Below are positions 6,029-13,053 of a stretch of 19,535 nucleotides of DNA, piece after piece. The translations under genes were made by a program, and so were the position numbers. This stretch comes from JABWBR01 sp036741235 (GTDB taxonomy: Bacteria > Bacteroidota > Bacteroidia > Chitinophagales > Saprospiraceae). The notes under the pieces are model-generated. The model was not told the origin of the DNA and ran no database searches. It worked only from the letters and a program-made list of their open reading frames with translations. The stretch's first letter is position 1. Each line of letters begins with the position of its first letter. The stretch is from positions 1-19,535 of the forward strand of contig DAINSQ010000091.1 in assembly GCA_036741235.1 (NCBI GenBank), read 5' to 3'.

Positions 6029-7327
6029 ATGCCAAACAACACATCGCATCGAGGCGAAAGCAATGACGACGCGCGGGCTGCCATGAGCCGTCCTCCCGGC
6101 GGTTTTTTGCGTTGGGGAATGTGGCTGATTGCCGCTTTTGCAGCCTTATTGCTAACGCTTGCAGCGTTGATCCGCTATCCCGTCGTAGTTGCCGCCGAAG
6201 TAGAAATCGTGCAGGGAATGCCTCCGGTGAGGATAATCGCCAAATCGAGTGGCGTTATCGATCGGCTGTTGGTGAAAGACAGCGCATTGGTAAAAGCCGG
6301 CCAGATGTTGGCCGTGACTCGCCAGTCAACCGATTTTGAAGAAGTCCAATTGCTGGAAGTATGGCTTCAGTCGGTAGCAGACAACCATACAAAGGAGATT
6401 CCAGCTCCGCCGGTGTTGTTGTCTTTGGGAAGCTTACAGTCCATATATTCAGAAACGGTATACCAACTGGAGCGATGGCAGCGTCTGCAACGCTTGGACG
6501 ATACGGCACTGCGCCTGCAATCGCTCCGGCGGCAACTGCAAAGCGCCGAGGAACTAGATGCCGTTACATCGCGTCAGATGGCATTGCTCGATACGACGAT
6601 TGCGCTGGCTGACCGCAATTTCCGGGAATACAGCGCCCTGGCGCAATCCGGCGCTGCCAGCAAGCTGGAGGCTGAGCAGGCCCTGTTTATATTGCTTCAG
6701 CACAAAAAAGAACGCGAGCAACAACGGGCGTTGAGTCTGAACTACCGGCAGGAAAAAGAAAAATTGCAGTTGGCAATGGCCGGCGCTCAACGCGATTTTG
6801 AATTGCGCTTTGCCGACGATTACGCCGCCTGGCAGGCCGCCATGGGCCAACTTCGCGGCGCCGTCGCCACATGGAAAGATACCTGGTGTTATGTTGCCCC
6901 GGCAGGCGGCCGGATTATATACGCCGGAGTGCGTCACGACGGGCAGGCTATAGAACAGGGGCAGGAGTTGTTCGCCATCATCCCATCGTCAACAGGCCGG
7001 GGGTATGCCCTTACCGCCCACGGATGGCTGCCCGCCACGGGTAGCGGGGCGCTAAAACCCGGCGCTGCCGCCAAAATCAGGTTATTCGATTACCCCTATG
7101 GCGCTTACGGCGAAATTACTGCCCGGCTTCATAGCATATCGCCTGTAAGCAGCGAAGACGGCCGATACTACTTTACGCTTGATTTACAGGAAGGATTAAC
7201 GGCCTCTACCAATTTTCAGGCGCCATTTAAATACGGCATGCGCGGCAGCGCGCGATTGATCGGCGAGCGGCGCTCGCTGATCAATCGGTTGGACCGCTTC
7301 AACCGGTCGGACCGCTTCGAGCGGTAA
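6029..7327 (+). CDS. HlyD-family membrane fusion (periplasmic adaptor) protein
   Basis: 432-aa inner-membrane-anchored adaptor. A cytosolic N-tail precedes one membrane segment (about 30-48, WGMWLIAAFAALLLTLAALI). A lipoyl/barrel half-motif follows (about 66-97, IIAKSSGVIDRLLVKDSALVKAGQ), then a long Gln/Leu/Arg-rich coiled coil (about 100-275) and a C-terminal barrel (about 285-415, with the second lipoyl half around APAGGRIIYAGVRHDGQ). Such proteins normally bridge an ABC transporter and an outer-membrane channel for peptide or toxin export, but neither partner is in this window. The start is either ATG 6029 or ATG 6083 (residue 19). The last 13 residues (R420-R432, RLDRFNRSDRFER) and the stop are made from a palindromic tandem repeat. 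Confidence 0.92.
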   Translation: MPNNTSHRGESNDDARAAMSRPPGGFLRWGMWLIAAFAALLLTLAALIRYPVVVAAEVEIVQGMPPVRIIAKSSGVIDRLLVKDSALVKAGQMLAVTRQSTDFEEVQLLEVWLQSVADNHTKEIPAPPVLLSLGSLQSIYSETVYQLERWQRLQRLDDTALRLQSLRRQLQSAEELDAVTSRQMALLDTTIALADRNFREYSALAQSGAASKLEAEQALFILLQHKKEREQQRALSLNYRQEKEKLQLAMAGAQRDFELRFADDYAAWQAAMGQLRGAVATWKDTWCYVAPAGGRIIYAGVRHDGQAIEQGQELFAIIPSSTGRGYALTAHGWLPATGSGALKPGAAAKIRLFDYPYGAYGEITARLHSISPVSSEDGRYYFTLDLQEGLTASTNFQAPFKYGMRGSARLIGERRSLINRLDRFNRSDRFER

Positions 7328-7382
7328 CGGTTGGACCGCTTCCAGCGGTATCGGTCGGACCGCTGGAAGCGGTCCGACCGAT
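7286..7382. repeat. 24-bp tandem palindromic repeat spanning the HlyD 3' end
   Basis: Units begin at 7286, 7304, 7328 and 7352 (spacings 18, 24, 24 bp), each starting CGGTYGGACCGCT. Units 2-4 contain short palindromes, ACCGCT-NNN-AGCGGT. The last forms a perfect 15-bp stem with a 3-nt loop (7350-7382). The period is a multiple of three, so the frame stays open beyond the stop: readthrough would add RLDRFQRYRSDRWKRSDR before TAA 7382. The stop TAA 7325-7327 is unit 2's version of a position that reads TAT in unit 3. Confidence 0.85.
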
Positions 7383-7416
7383 AAAAAAGCCGGCTCGCGC
7401 AGAGCGCGGCCGGCTT
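7383..7416 (-). terminator. Rho-independent terminator of the beta-helix gene
   Basis: On the minus strand AAGCCGGC and GCGCG arms (7416-7404) pair with CGCGC and GCCGGCTT (7400-7387) around a 3-nt loop, with one bulged base. A run of six T follows (7388-7383). It lies 28 nt downstream of the beta-helix stop and points the right way. In the plus direction no T tract follows, so it would be a poor terminator for the HlyD gene. Confidence 0.9.
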
Positions 7417-7443
7417 GGGTGTGTCTTAGGTGTTTTGCCGGAA

Positions 7444-8436
7444 TTAGTGACCGGCAGGACGGTAAACGATACCGGATTTTTCGTTTTTCTGTGAACCGTT
7501 GGTGGTATTGCTGATCTCGTCGTCGATCGTCGAGTTATTTTGTTCGAAGCGGCAAGCCATGATGATAGCCTCGCAGATACCGTTGCCTTCGCGGTAGTTA
7601 TAAATAGCGCTGCCGCGGATAATAGAAGCATTTTCAAAAAACACAGATTCGCTGATCACCGGCTTGGCCTCGCCATTAACGCCTTTGTTAAGGATGCTGG
7701 CGCCGTAGGTAGCTGCGTTGGCTTCGAAGTGGCACTTCGTAATTTCGGGGCTGCAAATGCCGTAGCTGCCGTTGTTGTAGATAGCGCCGCCGTCGAAGTC
7801 AGCCGAGTTGGAAACGAAGCGGCAGTTCATTATTTTCGGGCTGCACTGGCCGTTTCCGGCGAAGTTATAGAGGCCTGCGCCTTCGCGAGCCGTATTATTG
7901 ATAAAAATGCAATTCTTGATAGAAGGGGAAGACACAGCGCCTTCGCCGTTATTGTACCAGCCTGCGCCGCAAGACTTGATGTCGCCGTTGTCGCCATAAC
8001 CATTTGCCATGCCGTCGCTGATAACAAAGCCGTCAACGATCGTGCGAGCGCTTACATTTTGCGTATATACTACGGTGTAAGAATTGTCGTCTTTTGAATT
8101 GGGAGAACCGATTTCACCCGAAAGGATCGTACGGTTATTGAACCAGTCGCGCTGAGCCAGTGAAGTTTCAAAACCGGCAAAACCGCCGTACAATTCTACA
8201 CCGTCGATGATCAGGAACGAAGCGTTGCGATCGTTTTGCTTGGTCGGCGTGTATTTGCCGGCAGCTACCCAAATCTGATCGCCGCTTTTTGCTGCACGCA
8301 GCGCCTGCTGAAGGTCGCCGTATGCGTTGTCCCACGAAGCGCCTGCACCTTCAGCGCCGGCTTTAACATAGATTACTCTCGCCGAAAGCTGAAAGAACAT
8401 CGTCACGCATGCTGTAAGTAGTAGAATTCTTTTCAC
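7444..8436 (-). CDS. Secreted right-handed beta-helix repeat protein
   Basis: 330 aa from the GTG at 8436, chosen because it gives a clean signal peptide (MKRILLLTACVTMFFQLSA); the frame is open to 8583 but that extension lacks export features. After cleavage comes VIYVKAGAEGAGASWDNAYGD with LQQALRAAKSGDQIWVAAGKY, the opening of many Bacteroidota parallel beta-helix proteins. From about residue 170 there are imperfect repeats of about 35 aa: SPxIxNCxFxxNxAxxGxxxYNxGxxGxC. The protein ends soon after the last repeat (IVYRPAGH) without a recognisable T9SS sorting domain, so the C-terminus may be truncated or it may leave by another route. Function unknown; the family includes carbohydrate-active and adhesive proteins. 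Confidence 0.87.
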   Translation of the reverse strand: MKRILLLTACVTMFFQLSARVIYVKAGAEGAGASWDNAYGDLQQALRAAKSGDQIWVAAGKYTPTKQNDRNASFLIIDGVELYGGFAGFETSLAQRDWFNNRTILSGEIGSPNSKDDNSYTVVYTQNVSARTIVDGFVISDGMANGYGDNGDIKSCGAGWYNNGEGAVSSPSIKNCIFINNTAREGAGLYNFAGNGQCSPKIMNCRFVSNSADFDGGAIYNNGSYGICSPEITKCHFEANAATYGASILNKGVNGEAKPVISESVFFENASIIRGSAIYNYREGNGICEAIIMACRFEQNNSTIDDEISNTTNGSQKNEKSGIVYRPAGH

Positions 8437-9014
8437 GTTACCGTAGTTTTGAAGTTGGACTAAAGCTGTTGGATTTCTTCGATCGGTAAGTGAAGAGCAA
8501 CAAAAAAGTGCTTCGACACCCAGACCGGGTGTCAAACGAAAGGATAAAAATGAGGATAAAAAACGGGATTGCAGGGTCAACAACGCATAGCGTTGCGGAT
8601 ACCTAATTGTTTTCGTTTAGCGCATTGGGGATTGGGATACGGGATAAAACAAAGTGAATTAGTTGGGATAAACAACTCACTTTCGAATGCAAGTTTAAGC
8701 AACTTAATTCGCAAGACCAAATGTTTTTCAGTTAAACGGGGGGCTTTTTTGGCTGTTTTTGATATAAATTTATGGAAAGGTATGATTTTATAAGAAAACG
8801 GTATATTTTTGAGGGGTATTGACATGAAAAAAAATAGCACCTATCATGCCCTTATCCGGGCGGCCCATATCATAATCGCATAATTTGATTTTGGCGACCC
8901 TTATTCTGTAGAAACCGGGCTTGAAAGCCATAGTAATAAAACCCCGGTATTTTACAGCAAATAGTGCCTCCGATACGTAACTTTCAACACTGCGCTGCGT
9001 ACAAATAAGTACCT
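8437..9014. other. Intergenic region between divergent beta-helix and PorP genes
   Basis: No convincing gene. Structures seen: a 7-bp hairpin GACACCC-AGACC-GGGTGTC at 8515-8533, followed on the minus strand by TTTTTT near 8507, which would sit in the beta-helix leader; a small perfect hairpin CAACGC-ATA-GCGTTG at 8581-8595; an AT-rich stretch 8640-8820; an exact TAnnTTTG box (TATTTTTG, 8804-8811) without a clear -33; a 19-codon ORF 8824-8883 after it; and the inverted pair ACCGGG (8914-8919)/CCCGGT (8943-8948). None is proven functional. Confidence 0.45.
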
Positions 9015-9045
9015 TTTGCGCGGTTAAAAGTCATAATTATATTTG
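9015..9045 (+). promoter_or_regulatory. Bacteroidota-type promoter of the PorP-OmpA-adhesin operon
   Basis: TTTG at 9015-9018, a 19-nt spacer, then TATATTTG at 9038-9045: both elements and the spacing match the Bacteroidota -33/-7 consensus. Transcription should begin near 9050, leaving a leader of about 100 nt to ATG 9153. No comparable promoter is visible before the two downstream genes. Confidence 0.8.
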
Positions 9046-9152
9046 CCTATTGCGGAATTTAACTATTTTGGGAAATGAATTGGAATTCCATGAACAAACG
9101 AGCGACTCAAATGCTGTCTAATGGTATATTGAACGCACCACAAACACTAAAA

Positions 9153-10214
9153 ATGAACATCAGGACCCTCTACCTCTGTATGCTGGGATGCTGTATGCAT
9201 TTCGCCGTACAAGCCCAGGATTTTCACTATTCCCAATTTTATAACGCTCCGCTCAACCTCAACCCCGCCCTTACCGGAATATTCCGGGGCGATGTGCGGG
9301 TGGCCGGCATATACAGGAGTCAGTGGTCGTCAGTCCCTGTTGACTACATGACGTTTTCGCTTACCGCAGATAAGCAGTTTGTGCGTCGCACGGCAAAAAC
9401 CGGATTTTTCTCCGGCGGTCTGGCGTTCAATTACGACCGCGCGGGCTATTCCAAGCTATATTTGATCAATCTCGGCCTGAGCGGTTCTTACACCCAGCGG
9501 TTTACCCAGACATTTTTCGGCACGGTAGGCGCGCAGGTCGGTTTGGGGCAGCGGGCCTTCAAAACCGGCGATCTGACATTCGACCGCCAGTTTGACGATA
9601 CCCGCGGTACTTACGATCCCAATCTCTCTAACGGCGAAGATTTCTCGAATACCAGCAATGTGTATGTAGATTTCTCTGCGGGCATCAACTTTCGCCTGCA
9701 AAGCCTTCGCGACGATGCGCTTGTAGACCGGCTGGAGAAGCGTTCGAAATTGGACTTCGGCCTGGGCTTTTTCCACCTCAACCGTCCCGACCAGAGTTTT
9801 TTGGAAGGGGACAAAGCCCCGCTCACCATGCGCCTGAGCCCCTACTTGCTGGGTGTTATTCAATTGGGCAAATCCGATTTCGACCTGGTAGCCAATGTTA
9901 CGGCGCAATTTCAGCAACCATACCGCGAATACCTCGGCATGCTTGGGCTCCGCTACCACCTGAGCCGGGAGTTGGGCAACCAGGCGTCTCTGCAATTGGG
10001 CGGCGCCTACCGGTTTAACGACGATTTCGGCGATGCGTTTGTGCCGGGAATCGAGCTGTCGTACAACGCCTGGGAGGCCGCTTTTACCTATGACGTCAAT
10101 GTATCGGATTTCAGCGTGGCCACCCGTCAACGCGGCGGCCCCGAGGTATCCGTGCGCTGGTATCTGCGCAAGGTGAGAGCCCTGCCATATCGCTACATCT
10201 GTCCGCTGATTTAA
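9153..10214 (+). CDS. PorP/SprF-family type IX secretion membrane protein
   Basis: 353 aa from ATG 9153, preferred because it gives a normal signal peptide (MNIRTLYLCMLGCCMHFAVQAQ) and has an A-rich leader; ATG 9075 would add 26 polar residues ahead of it. The mature start DFHYSQFYNAPLNLNPALTG is the hallmark of the PorP/SprF family, followed by VAGIYRSQW and a 14-stranded-type outer-membrane barrel. It ends with a ...ICPLI tail, like the short Cys-Pro C-termini of the family. In Flavobacterium johnsoniae SprF is required for export of the SprB adhesin with a type-B C-terminal domain. Here it is first in an operon with exactly such an adhesin, so it is probably its dedicated partner (inference). 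Confidence 0.94.
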   Translation: MNIRTLYLCMLGCCMHFAVQAQDFHYSQFYNAPLNLNPALTGIFRGDVRVAGIYRSQWSSVPVDYMTFSLTADKQFVRRTAKTGFFSGGLAFNYDRAGYSKLYLINLGLSGSYTQRFTQTFFGTVGAQVGLGQRAFKTGDLTFDRQFDDTRGTYDPNLSNGEDFSNTSNVYVDFSAGINFRLQSLRDDALVDRLEKRSKLDFGLGFFHLNRPDQSFLEGDKAPLTMRLSPYLLGVIQLGKSDFDLVANVTAQFQQPYREYLGMLGLRYHLSRELGNQASLQLGGAYRFNDDFGDAFVPGIELSYNAWEAAFTYDVNVSDFSVATRQRGGPEVSVRWYLRKVRALPYRYICPLI

Positions 10215-10224
10215 TTGCTGAAAC

Positions 10225-10241
10225 ATCGGGGAAGCCCCGAT
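10225..10241 (+). promoter_or_regulatory. Intercistronic hairpin between porP-like and ompA-like genes
   Basis: ATCGGGG-AAG-CCCCGAT, a perfect 7-bp stem with a 3-nt loop, 11 nt after the PorP-like stop. No T tract follows, so it is more likely an mRNA-stability or processing element than a full terminator. Confidence 0.4.
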
Positions 10242-10285
10242 ATTACATTCCCCCCTTTAGATTAACTGATTAAGGCTAATACGCT

Positions 10286-13018
10286 ATGAATAAGAAGTTG
10301 TTTGTCCTTGCTTTACTGTTAACCTGTTGGCGCCTCAGTGTATTGGCCCAACCACTCGACGCTTGGATAAAGGCAGGTAATAAAACCTATGAGCAAAAAG
10401 ATTTTTACTCCGCGTTTACTTATTACGGAATTGCCGTTGAATACGATAGCTCCAGGTACGACCTTTGGTATAAATACGCCGAGTCGGCCCGCCAGGCCGG
10501 TCAGTTGAAGAAAGCCGACTACGGTTATAATCGCGTGCTCGGCAGCCCCAATCGCCAGGAATATCCTTTGGCCGGGTTTTGGTTGGCTGAAGTGCGACAG
10601 CGCCTCGGGCTCTACCAATCTGCCGCCGATCAATACCGAAAGTTTTTACAGGAACAGCCCAACGCAGAGGCGCTTTATCGCGATGCGGCAAACAAAGGCG
10701 CCGACGATTGCGTATGGGCCAATATGCTCACGGCATCGGAGCGCGTAAAGGTATCGCATTACAGTAGCGCCATTAATTCGCGTTATTCCGAATTTGGACT
10801 GGCAGCCAAAGGCGATACCATATATTATTCTTCGCTTCAATTTATCGACCCCAAAGATACCCTCAATCCGCCGAGGCCTTACGCCAAAATTCTGGAAGTG
10901 CCCGGCGAAGCGTCCAAACCAGCGCCGCTTCCGGAAGTGATCAACCTTCCGCGTCGCCACGCTTCGCATACCGCCTTCAACCGCAATTTCACCAAAGTAT
11001 ACTACACCATTTGCGATTATGTCAATGGCGGCGATATTCGCTGTAATCTTTATTCCAGCGATGTATCCTCCGACGGCAAGTGGGGAGCTCCGCAGAAACT
11101 CGTTATCAATGCCAACGGCGGCGCCACTAATACCCAGCCGCACGTAGCTTATGACCCCGTGACAGACCAGGAGTGGCTTTATTTCGTTTCCGACCGCAGC
11201 GACTACGGGGGCAAGGGTCAACTTGACATCTGGCGAAGCGCCATCGGCGCCGACGGCAGCCTGGGCGCGCCTGAAAACCTGGCAGGCGTTAATACTCCCG
11301 GCAATGAGGCGACGCCGTTTTTCCATACTACCACAATGACCCTCTATTTCAGCTCCGACGGTTACCATACCCTCGGAGGTTTTGACGTATGTCGCAGCCG
11401 ACAAACGGCAGCGGGCTGGGCTACCCCTGAAAATATGGGCATCCCGGTGAATACCAGCTATAACGACCTCTATTTTATGCTCGACGCCGACGGCGCCAAA
11501 GGTTACCTGTCGTCAAACCGCCCTGATACGAGCTCCGTATACTGGGATGATACCCGCGAATTCTGTTGCAATGACATCTTCCAGCTTACCTTTGACAATG
11601 TCGTCAATCTGAAAATTACGGCATTTAACGGGTTGGATTCCGCCCAGCTAAACGGCGTAACGATCGAGTTGTGGGAAATCACGCCGGAGGGGAAACGCCT
11701 GGTTTCCAAAATTACCAACCCCGGCGGAAACGATTTCTCATTTCCACTCGTGGCAGGTAAAAAATATGAATATAAAGCTACCAAACCTGGTTTTACCGAC
11801 GATGCGGGGACCATTGATCTGAACCAGCCTGAATACCAGGGCCTCACCAATATCGACAAACGCGTTTACCTCAATCCTGGTATAGACCTGTACGTCAATA
11901 CATTCCGATCGCTCGACTCCACTGCCCTCAGCGGCGCCACGGTTGAGTTGTATGAAATAACGCCGGAAGGGGAAAAATTGGTCGGCACTCAGTCAAACGC
12001 CGCCGGCAACGATTTCAAATTTACGCTTGAGCGCAATAAGCAATACGTCATTAAAGCCAAAAGACCGGGTTTTGCGCCTGTAAGCGAAACGATTGATCTC
12101 ACCTCGCCCGAATATGCCAAGGCTACCCGCGTCGATAAAAAACTATATCTGGGTCAATTGCTGGAGGCGCTAACTTTTGATGCTGACGATAAATCCAGGC
12201 TAAGCGGGGTAAGCGTAAGCCTCTCCGAATTGGGCGGCGGTCAACCCCGTTTGATTGACAGCCTGACGAATTATTCCGGCAACCAATTTTTGTTTGTGAT
12301 TGATTTGGAAAAAAACTATCTGATTACGGCTGAAAAATTAGGATACAAAGGCATCGTAGACACCGTGCGGTTTACGGCTGAACAACTCGCGGAATCGGAA
12401 GGCAAAGTAACCATCGAGCTATATCTCGAACGCATTGATTTTAAAGACTTTTTGCCGCTTACTCTCTATTTTGACAACGCTATTCCCGACCCCAAGTCTT
12501 ATGCTCCTACTACAGACAAAGACTACCTCCCGCTCAACATTGCTTATTATGACAGGAGAGAGGAGTTCATTCAACAGAATACAGAGGGCCTCACCGGGGA
12601 AGATCTTTTCCGCACCAACCGCCGGTTTAGCGACTTCTTCAACCGGGAGGTGAGAGGCGGACGCGAAGATTTACAGGCGTTTACGGATAAATTGTATTCT
12701 TTTTTGCAAAATAAGAACTCCATTACCATTACCATCAGAGGTTATTGCAGCCCCAGAGGCCCCGCGCAATACAACAAGCTGCTCAGTGCGCGCCGCGCCG
12801 ACAGTGTGCGCAACTACTTCGAACGCTACAAAAACGGCGCCTTATTGCCCTATTTGCGCAATGGCCGTCTCAAAATCATGGAAGAGGCTTTGGGCGAGTC
12901 GAAAGCCCCGGCAGGCATCAGCGACCGCCTCACCGACCCCAAAGGCTCTATCTACGGCATCCTGGCAACACTGGAACGTCGCGTAGAAATTGTAGAAGTA
13001 AAAACAGGAAACAAATAA
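10286..13018 (+). CDS. TPR/beta-propeller/OmpA envelope protein (PorE-like architecture)
   Basis: 910 aa with signal peptide (MNKKLFVLALLLTCWRLSVLAQ). TPR-like helices at about 25-130 (AWIKAGNKTYEQKDFYSAFTYYGIA). A PD40/WD40-like propeller at about 155-430, with blades such as YFVSDRSDYGGKGQLDIWRS and YFSSDGYHTLGGFDVCRS. Three tandem carboxypeptidase-regulatory-like repeats follow at about 438-525, 527-618 and 620-712 (repeats 1 and 2 share ELxEITPEG and KxPGF). An OmpA C-terminal region at about 720-905 contains GYCSPRGPAQYNKLLSARRADSV. The order resembles PorE of Porphyromonas gingivalis, a T9SS component that binds peptidoglycan, but with three regulatory repeats. It lies between the PorP-like and adhesin genes, suggesting it anchors that secretion system. 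Confidence 0.93.
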   Translation: MNKKLFVLALLLTCWRLSVLAQPLDAWIKAGNKTYEQKDFYSAFTYYGIAVEYDSSRYDLWYKYAESARQAGQLKKADYGYNRVLGSPNRQEYPLAGFWLAEVRQRLGLYQSAADQYRKFLQEQPNAEALYRDAANKGADDCVWANMLTASERVKVSHYSSAINSRYSEFGLAAKGDTIYYSSLQFIDPKDTLNPPRPYAKILEVPGEASKPAPLPEVINLPRRHASHTAFNRNFTKVYYTICDYVNGGDIRCNLYSSDVSSDGKWGAPQKLVINANGGATNTQPHVAYDPVTDQEWLYFVSDRSDYGGKGQLDIWRSAIGADGSLGAPENLAGVNTPGNEATPFFHTTTMTLYFSSDGYHTLGGFDVCRSRQTAAGWATPENMGIPVNTSYNDLYFMLDADGAKGYLSSNRPDTSSVYWDDTREFCCNDIFQLTFDNVVNLKITAFNGLDSAQLNGVTIELWEITPEGKRLVSKITNPGGNDFSFPLVAGKKYEYKATKPGFTDDAGTIDLNQPEYQGLTNIDKRVYLNPGIDLYVNTFRSLDSTALSGATVELYEITPEGEKLVGTQSNAAGNDFKFTLERNKQYVIKAKRPGFAPVSETIDLTSPEYAKATRVDKKLYLGQLLEALTFDADDKSRLSGVSVSLSELGGGQPRLIDSLTNYSGNQFLFVIDLEKNYLITAEKLGYKGIVDTVRFTAEQLAESEGKVTIELYLERIDFKDFLPLTLYFDNAIPDPKSYAPTTDKDYLPLNIAYYDRREEFIQQNTEGLTGEDLFRTNRRFSDFFNREVRGGREDLQAFTDKLYSFLQNKNSITITIRGYCSPRGPAQYNKLLSARRADSVRNYFERYKNGALLPYLRNGRLKIMEEALGESKAPAGISDRLTDPKGSIYGILATLERRVEIVEVKTGNK

Positions 13019-13053
13019 ACAAGCTCATGACCGCTTCAAACGGGAATAATGCC

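Noticed and set aside
7286..7382. Terminator of the HlyD-family gene
   Set aside because: The perfect 15-bp hairpin at 7350-7382 is followed by an A tract, not a T tract, on the plus strand; I treat it as part of the repeat array.
8437..8583. 49-residue N-terminal extension of the beta-helix protein
   Set aside because: It would bury a good signal peptide, has no family likeness, and overlaps the hairpin at 8515-8533; the GTG at 8436 is a better start.
8577..8840. 87-codon minus-strand ORF in the beta-helix/PorP intergenic region
   Set aside because: AT-rich, Phe/Lys/Ile-biased composition with no recognisable features; likely chance. The overlapping 74-codon plus-strand ORF at 8569-8793 is rejected for the same reason.
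9075..9152. Alternative ATG 26 codons upstream for the PorP-like protein
   Set aside because: The promoter would allow it, but the added residues are polar and the signal peptide begins naturally at 9153.
9456..10226. Long antisense ORF (256 codons) opposite the PorP-like gene
   Set aside because: It lacks a domain or signal and mirrors the codon bias of the real gene; the same holds for antisense ORFs at 1139-1810, 2717-3316, 5420-5923 and 10646-11404.
12745..13053. Upstream in-frame extension of the adhesin, overlapping the OmpA-like gene
   Set aside because: The extra 103 residues are out of frame with, and overlap, the conserved OmpA domain, are Arg/Gln-rich, and precede a clear signal peptide at 13054.
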